From Curtobacterium caseinilyticum (lineage in GTDB: Bacteria > Actinomycetota > Actinomycetes > Actinomycetales > Microbacteriaceae), in NCBI RefSeq assembly GCF_030363035.1, contig NZ_JAUCMN010000009.1, positions 62,001 through 126,000 of the forward strand: DNA of 64,000 nt, read 5' to 3'. The first letter of the stretch is position 1. Each line of letters starts with the position of its first letter. Under the pieces are notes generated by a model that was not told the DNA's origin, made no database searches, and saw only the letters and a program-made list of their open reading frames with translations. The position numbers and the translations under genes were made by a program. Shown here one piece after another: positions 36,780 through 46,168 of this stretch.

Positions 36780-38423
36780 GTGCAGCAGGACGAACCTCGT
36801 GCCGACGACCGCGACGGCCATGACGGCCAGGGCAGCCACGACGCCCACGACGCCCACGACGGACGGCGCCGACAGGCCACGCGCCGAGCGGTGATCGCCG
36901 GCGGCATCGGCCTCGGCGTCGCCGGGGTGCTCGCCGCCTGCTCCCGCCCCGGACCGGCACCGAGCGGCAGCCCGACGGCGTCCGGTCCCGCGTCGGGGCC
37001 CTCCGGCTCGGGCACCCCGTCGTCGGCCCCGTCCTCGCCGGCGTCCGGCGGCCCCGACTCGTGGGACGCCCTCGCCGCCGCGGTCTCGGGCACGCTGCTG
37101 CGGTCGGGATCGTCCGGGTGGGACGCCGCCCGCGTGCTGCAGAACCCCCGGTACGACGACGCTGATCCGCAGGCCGTCCTCCGCGTGGCCGGCGACGCCG
37201 ACGTGCAGGCCGCGTTCGCCTTCGCCCGGAACACCCGGACCCCGGTCGCGCTGCGGTCCGGCGGGCACTCGTACACGGGGTGGTCGGCCGGAGGAGCAGC
37301 GGGGACCGGCGTCCCGCGGTCGCTGGTGATCAGCACGCAGGACCTCGATGCCGTCCGGGTCGACGGCGACACCGCGACGATCGGCCCCGGAGCACGCCTG
37401 GCGGACGTGTACGCGGCACTCGCCCGTTCGGGACGAGCGATCGGGTCCGGCTCGTGCCCGACCGTCGGCATCGGCGGGCTGACCCTCGGCGGGGGCGTCG
37501 GCGTGCTCGTCCGGTCCTTCGGCCTGACGTGCGACCAGCTCACCGGCGTGACGCTCGTCACCCCGGACGGCTCGGCGCACCAGGTGTCCGCCACCGCGGA
37601 GCCCGACCTGTTCTGGGCGTGCCGCGGGGGCGGCGGGGGCACCGTCGGCGTCGTCACGTCGATGACGTTCCGGACGCAGCCCGCCCCGCCGGTCCTGCTG
37701 TTCAGCATCGTCTTCCCCTGGGCCTCGGCGGCCGCGGTGGTCCGTGCGTGGCAGGACTGGGCGCCGGTGGCGGACCGACGGCTCTGGTCGACGCTGAAGC
37801 TGTTGAACGGTACGCGGCACAGTGCCCCGACCGTCACCGTGACGGGGGTCTGGACGGGCCCGAAGAGCGGCGCCGACGCGTCCGTCGACGGGTTCATCGC
37901 GGCGACCGGTGCCACGCCCACGTCCCACACCGCTGACGAGCTGACCTACGGCGACGCCATGGTCCGGCTCGCCGGCCGGTCCCAGCGGGTGTCGGAGGCG
38001 GCGACGTCGTCGATCGGCACGCGGAAGCTGTCGGACGCCGAGATCGCGGTGCTCGTGCGGCAGGCCGCCGCGGCCGGTGACGTCGCCGGCAACAGGGAGG
38101 GCGGGGTCGCCCTCGACGCACTCGGCGGAGCCGTCGCGGACGTCGGGCGGACGGACTCGGCGTTCCCGTGGCGGAACGCCCTGATGACGGTGCAGTACAC
38201 CGCGGTGTTCGCCGACGGTGCCGACCCGACCCCGTTCGACGCGTACGTCCGGGGCTTCCGGCAGGCGATGGCGCCGGCGTGGGGCTCCGGCGCCTACGCG
38301 AACTACTGCGACGCCGCGATCACCGACCCGTCGGCGTACTTCGACGTGAACACCTCGCGCCTGCACCGGCTCGCCGAGCAAGCCGACCCCGGCGGAGTGC
38401 TCGACCAGCCGCACTGGGTCTGA
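36780..38423 (+). CDS. secreted, lipid-anchored FAD oxidoreductase, berberine-bridge type with two covalent FAD links
   Basis: The 547-residue protein has a twin-arginine-like leader (RRRQATRRAVIAGGIGLGVA) ending in a lipobox AAC (Cys ~55), then a Ser/Gly/Pro linker to ~95. The FAD-binding PCMH domain follows: ALRSGGHSYTGW with His ~163 and IGSGSCPTVGIGG with Cys ~226, the two residues that bind FAD covalently in oligosaccharide oxidases. The BBE C-terminal block is ANYCDAAITDP ... VNTSRLHRLAEQADPGGVLD. The family oxidises sugars or alkaloids with O2. GTG 36780 is preferred (TAGAAC box 7 nt before); an ATG at 36744 is the alternative. Confidence 0.82.
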   Translation: MQQDEPRADDRDGHDGQGSHDAHDAHDGRRRQATRRAVIAGGIGLGVAGVLAACSRPGPAPSGSPTASGPASGPSGSGTPSSAPSSPASGGPDSWDALAAAVSGTLLRSGSSGWDAARVLQNPRYDDADPQAVLRVAGDADVQAAFAFARNTRTPVALRSGGHSYTGWSAGGAAGTGVPRSLVISTQDLDAVRVDGDTATIGPGARLADVYAALARSGRAIGSGSCPTVGIGGLTLGGGVGVLVRSFGLTCDQLTGVTLVTPDGSAHQVSATAEPDLFWACRGGGGGTVGVVTSMTFRTQPAPPVLLFSIVFPWASAAAVVRAWQDWAPVADRRLWSTLKLLNGTRHSAPTVTVTGVWTGPKSGADASVDGFIAATGATPTSHTADELTYGDAMVRLAGRSQRVSEAATSSIGTRKLSDAEIAVLVRQAAAAGDVAGNREGGVALDALGGAVADVGRTDSAFPWRNALMTVQYTAVFADGADPTPFDAYVRGFRQAMAPAWGSGAYANYCDAAITDPSAYFDVNTSRLHRLAEQADPGGVLDQPHWV

Positions 38424-38543
38424 CCAGGCCGCACCGACCCCGACCGCGTCGGCGCACCGTGCGGGCCGCGCTCCGGGCGCGCCGCCCGCGACCGCCACCG
38501 CGACCCCGACCCTCGGCACCCGCACCGCCCTACGATGAGCGGC

Positions 38544-39134
38544 ATGGACGACGACGACCTGGTGCTCACCGATGCCGCCGCCTGGCGTGCGTGGCTCGAC
38601 GAGCACGAGGACGACCCCGACGGCGTCTGGCTGGTCCTGGCGAAGAAGGGCACCAGGGGGCCCACGACGCTGTCGTACGACCAGGCCCTCGACGAGGCGC
38701 TCTGCTCCGGCTGGATCGACGGCCAGAAGCGCGGTCGGGACGCGACGACCTTCCGCCAGCGCTTCACGCCGCGGCGTCGGGCGTCGCTGTGGTCGCAGCG
38801 GAACATCGGGTTGGTCGCGACGCTCGAGGCCGGCGGACGCATGCGTGCCCGCGGCCGTGCCGAGGTCGCCCGCGCGCAGGACGACGGCCGGTGGGACCGC
38901 GCGTACGCCGGCGCCGCGACCGCCACCGTGCCCGACGACCTGCGGGCCGCGCTCGACACCGCCCCTGCGGCCGCGGCCCTGTTCGCCGAGCTCGACGCGA
39001 CGAACCGGTACGCGGTGCTCCACCGGGTCGTGACCGCGCCGAGCGACACCGCCCGGGCAAACCGCATCGCGAAGCTCGTCGGTGGTCTCGAGTGCGGCGA
39101 GACGCCGTACCCCCGCCCGGACAGCCGGACCTGA
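38544..39134 (+). CDS. YdeI/OmpD-associated family protein
   Basis: The 196-residue protein matches the YdeI pattern: WRAWLDEHEDDPDGVWLVLAKKG, LDEALCSGWIDGQKR, and TFRQRFTPRRRASLWSQRN. The C-terminal domain is helical (PDDLRAALDTAPAAAALFAELDATNRYAVLH). Its role is not well defined; E. coli homologues are linked to polymyxin tolerance. ATG at 38544 is chosen because TACGAT lies 7 nt before it; an in-frame ATG at 38535 overlaps that box. Confidence 0.85.
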   Translation: MDDDDLVLTDAAAWRAWLDEHEDDPDGVWLVLAKKGTRGPTTLSYDQALDEALCSGWIDGQKRGRDATTFRQRFTPRRRASLWSQRNIGLVATLEAGGRMRARGRAEVARAQDDGRWDRAYAGAATATVPDDLRAALDTAPAAAALFAELDATNRYAVLHRVVTAPSDTARANRIAKLVGGLECGETPYPRPDSRT

Positions 39135-39163
39135 CGGTCAGGACGCGGGCGTAGACCGGGTCC

Positions 39164-40045
39164 ATGACCACTGGTACCGACACCACGAACCGTCCTGCCG
39201 CCGCCTCGGGCACGTTCCGCATCGGTGGCGACCTCGAGGTCCACCGACTGGGCTACGGCACGATGCAGTTGACCGGCCCGGGCGTCTGGGGTCCCCCGAA
39301 GGACCACGACGAAGCCGTCCGCGTGCTCAAGCGCGCCGTCGAGCTCGGCGTCGACTTCTTCGACACCGCCGACTCCTACGGCCCGTACGTCGCCGAGGAA
39401 CTCCTCAAGGAAGCACTCCACCCCTACGGCGACGACGTCGTCATCGCCACGAAGGCCGGCCTGACCCGCACGGGCCCGAACGAGTGGCCGCCGGTCGGCC
39501 GCCCGGAGTACCTGCGCCAGGAGGCCGAGATGAGCCTCCGCCGCCTCGGGCTCGAGCGCATCGACCTGTTCCAGCTGCACCGCATCGACCCGAAGGTCCC
39601 GCTCGAGGACCAGGTCGGCGAGCTGAAGAAGCTGCAGGACGAGGGCAAGATCCGCCACATCGGTCTGTCCGAGGTCTCCGTCGACGAGGTCAAGGCCGCG
39701 CAGGAGCACGCGACGATCGTCACCGTGCAGAACCTCTACAACCTCACCGACCGCTCGGCCGAGGAGCTCCTCGACTGGTCCGAGGAGCAGGGCATCGGCT
39801 TCATCCCGTGGTTCCCCCTCGCCACGGGTGGGCTGACCGGCACCGAATCGCCGCTCACCGAGCTGGCGAAGGAGAAGGACGCGACCCCGGCACAGGTCGC
39901 GCTCGCGTGGCTGCTGAAGCGGTCGCCCGTGATGCTGCCGATCCCCGGTACCTCGAGCGTCGACCACCTGGAGGACAACCTGCAGGGTGCGACGATCGAG
40001 CTCACCGACGACGAGTTCGCGGAGCTGTCGAAGCTCGCCGACTGA
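39164..40045 (+). CDS. aldo/keto reductase (paralogue 2)
   Basis: The 293-residue protein has catalytic Asp and Tyr in [17 protein letters not shown], Lys in VIATKAGL and His in [10 protein letters not shown]. The NADPH site is [17 protein letters not shown]. It is a distant paralogue of the reductase at 34656. It starts with a TAGACC box 6 nt before the ATG. A family hairpin follows the stop. Confidence 0.92.
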   Translation: MTTGTDTTNRPAAASGTFRIGGDLEVHRLGYGTMQLTGPGVWGPPKDHDEAVRVLKRAVELGVDFFDTADSYGPYVAEELLKEALHPYGDDVVIATKAGLTRTGPNEWPPVGRPEYLRQEAEMSLRRLGLERIDLFQLHRIDPKVPLEDQVGELKKLQDEGKIRHIGLSEVSVDEVKAAQEHATIVTVQNLYNLTDRSAEELLDWSEEQGIGFIPWFPLATGGLTGTESPLTELAKEKDATPAQVALAWLLKRSPVMLPIPGTSSVDHLEDNLQGATIELTDDEFAELSKLAD

Positions 40046-40080
40046 GGCGGAGGCCGGTCACGTCACCGACGTGACCGGGG

Positions 40081-40128
40081 GACGGACGGGAGGCCCGTGG
40101 CGACACCGCCACGGGCCTCCCGTCCGTC
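40081..40128 (+). terminator. 21-bp perfect hairpin, GGAGGC family
   Basis: Arms are 40081-40101 and 40108-40128, loop GACACC. The outer GACGGACGGGAGGC is conserved, and the inner CCGTGGC/GCCACGG differs from other copies with full compensation. It lies 35 bp after the reductase stop. Confidence 0.8.
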
Positions 40129-40146
40129 GCGTGACCGTTTCGTGAC

Positions 40147-40180
40147 TTGTCGTCGCCTACCGGGTATGTGCATACTCGGT
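40147..40180 (+). promoter_or_regulatory. promoter with overlapping dyad operator for the PadR operon
   Basis: TTGTCG (40147-40152), an 18-bp spacer and CATACT (40171-40176) form a promoter. The dyad ACCGGGTATG (40159-40168) - TG - CATACTCGGT (40171-40180) covers the -10 box, with one mismatch. PadR proteins usually repress their own operon through such an ATGT/ACAT-type palindrome. Confidence 0.65.
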
Positions 40181-40211
40181 ATGTCCGAGGCGGACGACGA
40201 GGGGGGACACG

Positions 40212-40793
40212 ATGAGCGTCAAGATGGGCGTACTCGCGCTGCTGGTGGGAGGACCCGGGTACGGGTACCAGCTCAGGGGGGAGTTCGAGCATCGAACCGG
40301 GGGGAGCTGGCCGCTCAACATCGGCCAGGTCTACACGACGCTCGACCGCCTCGAACGCGACGGCCTCGTGGCCCGCGGCGACGCCGACGACGACGGACAC
40401 GTCGTCTACACGGCGACCGACGCGGGTCGCGAGGCGGTCGCACGTTGGTTCAGCGAGCCGGTGCCCGCGAAGCGCGGTCGTGACGAGCTCGCGATCAAGT
40501 TCGCCCTCGCGGTGACCGTGCCGGGCGTCGACGTGCCCCGGCTCGTCCAGGTCCAGCGCGGATCGGCGATGCGAGCGCTGCAGGACCTGACCCGGCTGAA
40601 GCGCACGACGGACCCGGCCGACGACCTCGCGTGGTCGCTCGTGCTCGAGTCGATGGTCTTCCAGGCCGAGGCCGAGGTGCGGTGGCTGGACCACGTCGAG
40701 GCGAGCGTCACGAGGTACATGCCGCCGGCGGCACGTACGGTGCTCGACGCCGAACGCGCAACGGCCGCGCCGGTCGAGGGGACCGTCCGATGA
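40212..40793 (+). CDS. PadR-family transcriptional regulator
   Basis: The 193-residue protein has an N-terminal winged helix ([53 protein letters not shown]) and a C-terminal helical dimer region ending in [17 protein letters not shown]. It is likely to repress itself and the downstream ABC genes and to be released by a drug-like or cell-envelope ligand. It has its own operator just upstream. The stop overlaps the ATPase start (ATGA). Confidence 0.93.
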   Translation: MSVKMGVLALLVGGPGYGYQLRGEFEHRTGGSWPLNIGQVYTTLDRLERDGLVARGDADDDGHVVYTATDAGREAVARWFSEPVPAKRGRDELAIKFALAVTVPGVDVPRLVQVQRGSAMRALQDLTRLKRTTDPADDLAWSLVLESMVFQAEAEVRWLDHVEASVTRYMPPAARTVLDAERATAAPVEGTVR

Positions 40794-41524
40794 CCACCGA
40801 CGCGACGACACCGCTCCTCGCCCTGGACGCCGTGAGCGTCCAGTACGGCAGCGGCGCGCAGGCCGTAACCGCCCTCGCCGGCGTTGATCTCGCGATCCGA
40901 CGCGGTGAGATGGTCGCCGTGATGGGCACGTCGGGCTCCGGGAAGTCGACGCTCCTCGCATGCGCCGGCACCCTGCTCCCGCCGACGAGCGGCGAGGTCC
41001 GGATCGACGGCGAGTGGGTCTCCGACCGCCCGTCGCGCGAGCTCTCGGCGCTCCGCCGTCGCCTGGTCGGCTTCGTCTTCCAGGACTTCAACCTCATCCC
41101 GTCACTGAGCGCGGTGGAGAACGTGGCACTGCCGCTCGAGCTCGACGGGTGGAAGGCGAGCAAGGCCCGTCGTGCTGCCGAACTGGCGCTCGAGAACGTC
41201 GAGCTCGGCGACCGTGCCGACGCGTTCCCGGACGACCTGTCCGGCGGCCAGCAGCAGCGCGTCGCCATCGCCCGCGGTGTCGTCGGTGAGCGACGGCTCG
41301 TGCTCGCGGACGAACCGACCGGAGCGCTCGACTCGCAGACCGGTGAGGTCGTGCTCCGCATGCTCCGCCGGCACGTCGACAACGGAGCCGGCGCCCTGCT
41401 CGTCACCCACGACGCACGGCACGCCGCCTGGGCTGACCGCGTGGTGTTCCTGCGGGACGGCCGGGTCGTCGACGAGACGGTGTACGCGGGGGTCGAGGCG
41501 CTCGTCGGTCGAGCGGCGTCGTGA
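40790..41524 (+). CDS. ABC transporter ATP-binding protein, MacB/LolD-like
   Basis: The protein has 244 residues. Walker A is [10 protein letters not shown]-loop VFQDFN, signature LSGGQQQR, Walker [13 protein letters not shown] and the switch His in LLVTHD. The [16 protein letters not shown] wording is typical of the MacB/LolD group that powers FtsX-type permeases by mechanotransmission, not substrate translocation through the membrane. It overlaps its neighbours on both sides by 4 bp. Confidence 0.93.
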   Translation: MTTDATTPLLALDAVSVQYGSGAQAVTALAGVDLAIRRGEMVAVMGTSGSGKSTLLACAGTLLPPTSGEVRIDGEWVSDRPSRELSALRRRLVGFVFQDFNLIPSLSAVENVALPLELDGWKASKARRAAELALENVELGDRADAFPDDLSGGQQQRVAIARGVVGERRLVLADEPTGALDSQTGEVVLRMLRRHVDNGAGALLVTHDARHAAWADRVVFLRDGRVVDETVYAGVEALVGRAAS

Positions 41525-44406
41525 ACCGTCGTCGGCGGACCGCCGGCGCCGACCCGGAGCACCGAGGCGCACGCGGTGCGCGCGGTCGCACCGGTCGCAC
41601 GCCCCGCACCCGCACCCGCACCCCGTTCGCCCTCCGTCCGGCCCTGATGCTCGGCCGACGCCTGGCGTTCGCCAAGGTCGGACGGGCCGCGCTGATCGTC
41701 TCCCTCATCGGCATCCCCACCGCGGGGTTCGCCGCGGCCGCCGTGGTCGTGCAGTCGACGCAGCCGACCACCGAGGAGCAGCTCCGGTACGACCTCGGGC
41801 ACGCAGCCGCGCAGATGCGGCTCTCGGGCCCGGACCTGCCCGGCATGCGGCAGGACCGGGTGCAGTGGCAGTACACCGAGTCGGCGCGGAACAGCCCGGT
41901 CGCGACGGCCGACGAGTCCAGCCCGTGGGCCGACCTGCTCGACCACGTGCCGTCCGGTGCGGACGCGATCCCGGTCACGTCCGCACAGGTCGTCGTCGCC
42001 GGACCGAAGGCCCCGGTCGCCGTCACGGCGGTCGAGGGGTCCACCTGGTCGCCGGAGCTCGACGGGCACTGGCACGTGCTCACCGGCAGCGCGCCCACGG
42101 CGTCCGACCAGGCGATGGTCACGCCCGCGACCCTCGCGCGGCTCGACCTGGCCGTCGGCGACACCGTCACCGTGACCGACCCCGTGCGCGCGCGCTTCAC
42201 GGTCACGGGCACCATGCGCGACGCGGGCTCCGGTCCCGACGGCGAGGGCGTGTTCCTGCCGTGGGGGACCCTGCCGGCCGAGACCCCCGTCCCCGCCCTG
42301 CGCGGCGCGGCCGACACGACCGTCTACCTGCCCCACCACGCCCCGACCTGGTCCGAGATCCGCGGGCTGAACGCGCACGGCATCGTCGTGGAGTCGCGCC
42401 CCGTGGTGCTCGACCCGCCGGACGAGCGGCTGGCGGGCGCTGGGGTCAGCAGCGTCGCCACCGCGTACTTCGGCGCCCTCGCCCTGGTCGGGGTGTTCGC
42501 CGCGTTCGAGGTCGCACTGCTCGCCGGGGCCGCGTTCCTCGTCGGCACCCGCGCGGACACCCGCACGTACGCGATCGTCACGAGCGTCGGTGGCGAGCGC
42601 GGGTTCGTCCGCGCCGTCGTCGCCGGGTCCGGTCTCGTGCTCGGCGCGGCCGGCGCGGTGCTCGGGACGGCGCTCGGGACCGGCCTCGGGGTCCTGGCCG
42701 TCCGGCTGCTCGACGACGGCAACGTCACCTCGTGGCCGGGCCTGCACGTCCCGGTGCTCGCCCTGCTCGCGATCGCGGCGGTCGCCGTCGTGGCCGGACT
42801 CGTCTCCGCCCTGGTGGCTGCCCGCACCGCGACCCGGATCGACGTCCTCTCCGCCCTCCGCGGTTCCCTGCGCCCTGCGGCTCCCCGGCCCCGCGCGGAG
42901 CGACGCCGGCGGGTCTGGGTGCCCGTCCTGGTCGTCACCGGGTCGGTGATGACGCTCGCGTGCGGTGTCGGCGTGCTCGCGCTGCAGGACCGCCCGGTGC
43001 AGGGGGACGACTGGGCGTGGGTGGCCGGGATCGGCGTCGCACTCGGTCCCTGCCTGGTGCAGCTCGGGGTCGCGCTCGCGTCGCCGTGGCTCCTGGCCGG
43101 GGTCGCCCGGCTGTCGGCACGCCTGGGGCTGTCCGCCCGCATCGCCGCGCGGGACGCCCGACGGAACCCGGTCCGCACGGTCCCGGTGCTCGCGAGCGTG
43201 ATGAGCGTCGTGTTCGTCGCCTCGGTCGTGATCACGTGGAGCGCGTCGGAGCACGCGCGGTACGTCCGCGACTACGAGTACGGCACCGCGGTCGGGGTCG
43301 CGACGACCTCCGTCGCCCTGACCGACCAGGACGGGAACAGCGACGGCTACGACGCCGCCGTGACCGCGAAGGCGGCCCGGGTGCTGTCCGGCGTCCTGAG
43401 CGACGCGGACGTGCGCGTCCTCGCCGTCAACCGCGAGGACGCCGGCGAGGGCCCGACGACGGTCAGCATCCCGCACGACTTCGCCGGGCGCGAGTGCCCG
43501 ACGTCGAACACCACGACGTGCGCGAGCTTCCTGCAGGTGACCGGCGGGGGCACACCGCACATCACGGCCGGCACGGTCGACGACTACGCCCTGCTCACCG
43601 GCCACCGTCCCTCGTCCGCCGTGCGTCGTGCCCTCGCCGAGGGCCGGGCCGTGGCGCTCTGGCCCGAGTACGTCCGTGACGGTGCCGTCCGGATCGACAC
43701 CTGGCGGGACCGGACCCTGGACGACCTCGAACCGCTCGAGGAAACCCGTCCGGACGCGTCCACGAGCATCCCGGCGATCACCGACGTGCAGACGCCGCGG
43801 ATCCAGGTCGGCGTGTTCATGACCCGCGAGACCGCGGCGGCCCACGGGGTACGGCTGGTCGACGGCGAACTCGCCGTCGCGTTGCCGCAGGACCTCTCGC
43901 CGTCGCAGTACGACGAGCTGTACTCCGCATGGCAGAGCAGCGGTGGTGCGGACCGGCAGCGCTGGGACGGCCCGGCCCTCGCGTACGAGCGCGGCCCGGT
44001 CGACCAGCAGGCAGCGGTGCAGGCCCTCGTGCTCGCCCTCGCCGCGGCGGTGACGATCGGCGCCACCGCGGTGGCCGTCGGTCTGGCCCGCTCGGACGGA
44101 CGGCGGGACGACGAGGTCCTCGACGCGATCGGCGCGGCACCCGTCCTGCGCCGCCGGGTCTCGGCCTGGCAGGCGGCCATCCTGACCTCGATCGGGGCGG
44201 TGGTCGGCACCCTGCTCGGCCTGCTGCCGATCCGCGCCCTCACGCTCCGGTTCACCGGCGGTCCGACGGGCACGACGCACATGCCCTTCGTCGCCGACTG
44301 GCCGGTGCTGGCGCTGCTCGCCGTCGGGCTCCCGCTCGTCGTGACCGCCGGTACGTGGCTGACTGCGGGGCGGAGCCGTCGGGTGGCGGTCCGACGTGCG
44401 CACTGA
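41521..44406 (+). CDS. FtsX-like (MacB-type) ABC transporter permease
   Basis: The protein has 961 residues. After a basic N-terminus, the first helix is near 55-78, then a ~230-residue extracellular domain. A helix group sits near 320-430, another near 460-560, a second extracellular domain follows to ~840, and the last helices are in ~845-950. Two FtsX cores are therefore fused in one chain. MacB-type units export peptides, antibiotics or lipoproteins or act on envelope hydrolases; the cargo is unknown. GTG start overlaps the ATPase stop (GTGA). Confidence 0.9.
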   Translation: MNRRRRTAGADPEHRGARGARGRTGRTPRTRTRTPFALRPALMLGRRLAFAKVGRAALIVSLIGIPTAGFAAAAVVVQSTQPTTEEQLRYDLGHAAAQMRLSGPDLPGMRQDRVQWQYTESARNSPVATADESSPWADLLDHVPSGADAIPVTSAQVVVAGPKAPVAVTAVEGSTWSPELDGHWHVLTGSAPTASDQAMVTPATLARLDLAVGDTVTVTDPVRARFTVTGTMRDAGSGPDGEGVFLPWGTLPAETPVPALRGAADTTVYLPHHAPTWSEIRGLNAHGIVVESRPVVLDPPDERLAGAGVSSVATAYFGALALVGVFAAFEVALLAGAAFLVGTRADTRTYAIVTSVGGERGFVRAVVAGSGLVLGAAGAVLGTALGTGLGVLAVRLLDDGNVTSWPGLHVPVLALLAIAAVAVVAGLVSALVAARTATRIDVLSALRGSLRPAAPRPRAERRRRVWVPVLVVTGSVMTLACGVGVLALQDRPVQGDDWAWVAGIGVALGPCLVQLGVALASPWLLAGVARLSARLGLSARIAARDARRNPVRTVPVLASVMSVVFVASVVITWSASEHARYVRDYEYGTAVGVATTSVALTDQDGNSDGYDAAVTAKAARVLSGVLSDADVRVLAVNREDAGEGPTTVSIPHDFAGRECPTSNTTTCASFLQVTGGGTPHITAGTVDDYALLTGHRPSSAVRRALAEGRAVALWPEYVRDGAVRIDTWRDRTLDDLEPLEETRPDASTSIPAITDVQTPRIQVGVFMTRETAAAHGVRLVDGELAVALPQDLSPSQYDELYSAWQSSGGADRQRWDGPALAYERGPVDQQAAVQALVLALAAAVTIGATAVAVGLARSDGRRDDEVLDAIGAAPVLRRRVSAWQAAILTSIGAVVGTLLGLLPIRALTLRFTGGPTGTTHMPFVADWPVLALLAVGLPLVVTAGTWLTAGRSRRVAVRRAH

Positions 44407-44524
44407 CCCCTCCGTCGCGGACGGCCGCGAAGCTGTGAACGGCCGCGAGGACCCTCAGCCACGCCGCGGGTTCCCCAGGTCTGGGGACTGGTCCCGGAGG
44501 GCGATCCGCGGGATACCTGTACCT

Positions 44525-45289
44525 GTGTCCCGCACCACCCGGCTCGCCCTCGTCGCGAGCATCGTCTCGGCCGCCTGCATCGTCGGGGCCGGGGTCGTCG
44601 TCCTCTCCTCCACCCACACCGCCAGCGCCGAGGACCGTCCGGTCGCAGCGGCGGCGGACACCCGGGTCGAGCGGGGCACGACCGACCTGGCCCGTCCGAG
44701 CACCCCGAACCAGGTCGTGACCGGGGCGCTCGACACCCCCGCCCTCGCCGATGCGGTGCCGTTCGCCTACGCGGGCGACTCCATCACCGCCCGGCCGGAC
44801 TCCTGGCTGCACCAGCTCGAGCGGGACGACCGGCTGCACGCCGTCGGCGGCTACGCGCACAGCGGCTACCGCGCCGACCAGGTGCTCGCCGAGGTCGGTC
44901 CGGTGCCCGAGGCCCGGGTCCTCGTGGTCGAGGTCGGGACGAACGACGTGAACCAGGCGGTCCCCGCCGAGCGGACCATCGCCGACGTCGACGCGATCGT
45001 CCGCAAGGTCGGCGCCGAACGGGTGCTCGTGGTCGCCGGTCCGCCGTCGGACTGGACCTGGAGCCGGTGGGGGGCGGACCGCCGCTCGGGTCAGCTCGTG
45101 CTCACCGACGCGCTGCACGCCGATGCGGACGCCCACGGCTGGGCCTTCGTCGACCCGTTCCGTTCCATCCGTGCAGCGGACGGTGCGTACGTCGCCGGGA
45201 CCTCGCGGGACGGGATCCACCCGACCGCCGAGGCGAACCGGGGCGTCGCGCGGGCGATGGCCGACGCGATCGAGCGCACCGCGCGCTGA
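44525..45289 (+). CDS. SGNH/GDSL hydrolase, exported
   Basis: The 254-residue protein has an N-terminal hydrophobic segment (LALVASIVSAACIVGAGVVVL) followed by TASAED, a signal peptide or anchor. SGNH blocks: FAYAGDSITA (Ser), the glycine in YAHSGYRADQ, VVEVGTNDVNQ (Asn), and DGIHPTAEAN (Asp and His). It is an esterase or acetylesterase outside the membrane; the substrate is unknown. GTG at 44525 fits the signal length; the longer frame from 44396 would overlap the permease end and is rejected. It may be cotranscribed with the ABC exporter. Confidence 0.85.
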   Translation: MSRTTRLALVASIVSAACIVGAGVVVLSSTHTASAEDRPVAAAADTRVERGTTDLARPSTPNQVVTGALDTPALADAVPFAYAGDSITARPDSWLHQLERDDRLHAVGGYAHSGYRADQVLAEVGPVPEARVLVVEVGTNDVNQAVPAERTIADVDAIVRKVGAERVLVVAGPPSDWTWSRWGADRRSGQLVLTDALHADADAHGWAFVDPFRSIRAADGAYVAGTSRDGIHPTAEANRGVARAMADAIERTAR

Positions 45290-45322
45290 CCGACGGCGGT
45301 CCGTCGCGACCACTGACGGACG

Positions 45323-45353
45323 GGAGGCCCGTGCGGTCCCGCCACGGGCCTCC
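45323..45353. terminator. hairpin of the GGAGGC family, partly decayed
   Basis: An 11-bp stem GGAGGCCCGTG (45323-45333)/CACGGGCCTCC (45343-45353). The left outer GACGGACG is intact, but the right side reads AGCCCGTC, so the outer stem is broken by one indel or substitution. It sits between two convergent genes. Confidence 0.65.
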
Positions 45354-45366
45354 AGCCCGTCACGAC

Positions 45367-46032
45367 TCACTCGGGCAGCGGCTCGGCGTACGTCCGGAAG
45401 TCCCCACGCTCGGAGTGGATGGTCCAGAGGCGCTCCGCGACCGCGGCCGACGAGTGGTCGTCCTGTCCGTCGTCGATGCCGAACGGGATGATGAGCTGGC
45501 CGACGTGCACCTGCTCCGCGGCGACGGCGTCGTGCAGGAGCTGCGCGTAGGCGCTCTCCCCGGCGAACGCGACCGAGGTGCCGGTCACGCGTGCGCCGGG
45601 ACGGACCGCGCTGCCGCCGTTCACGAACAGGATCGTGCCCTTCCCGATCGCCCGCATGCCGGGCAGCACCTGACGGACGGCGTTCACGGAGCCGTAGACC
45701 GAGAAGTCGATCGGGCCGACGAGGTCCTCGGCCGTGGTCTCGAGCACCGGGCGCATGTACTCCTTCGCGGGCAGCGGGCTGTACTGCAGCACCTCGATCG
45801 GACCGAGCTGCTCGGTCGCGGCCTCGAGCGCGCTGCGGAGCGAGTCGCCGTCTCGGACGTTCGCGGCGAAGCCCTGCGCCTGGTACCCGGAGTCGCGGAG
45901 CTCCGCGGCGAGCGCGTCGAGCCGGTCCTGGTTGCGGGAGATCAGCGCGATGGCGAAGCCCTCGCGGCCGAATCGGTCCGCGACGGCGAGCCCGAGGCCC
46001 TTGCCGGCCCCGACGATGGCGATGGTGGTCAT
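45367..46032 (-). CDS. short-chain dehydrogenase/reductase (SDR) family protein
   Basis: The 221-residue protein has the NAD(P)-binding motif IVGAGKGLGLAVADRFGREG. The usual Tyr-x-x-x-Lys is not obvious: the position reads SVAFAGESAYAQLLHDAVAAE, with Tyr but no Lys four residues on. Catalysis may be altered or absent. It shares a 136-bp divergent promoter region with the PQQ-type dehydrogenase gene. A TACCGT box and a GAGAGGA ribosome site precede the ATG. Confidence 0.82.
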   Translation of the reverse strand: MTTIAIVGAGKGLGLAVADRFGREGFAIALISRNQDRLDALAAELRDSGYQAQGFAANVRDGDSLRSALEAATEQLGPIEVLQYSPLPAKEYMRPVLETTAEDLVGPIDFSVYGSVNAVRQVLPGMRAIGKGTILFVNGGSAVRPGARVTGTSVAFAGESAYAQLLHDAVAAEQVHVGQLIIPFGIDDGQDDHSSAAVAERLWTIHSERGDFRTYAEPLPE

Positions 46033-46168
46033 GGTGGTCCTCTCCGACCGGGTGGGTGTGCGACCGACGGTAGGCCGGTGTGCGCAGCGGTGAGGGGTCC
46101 CGCCGGGAACCCCCAGGCGTTTCCCGACCCGGGCGTGTGGACTCGGACCACGACCCGGGAGGATCACC

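Noticed and set aside
40708-44403. Very long minus-strand open frame (1231 codons) opposite the PadR/ABC genes
   Set aside because: It is a high-GC shadow of the plus-strand permease. Its translation is Arg/Asp/Gly/His low complexity with no domain, while the plus strand has a clear ABC permease.
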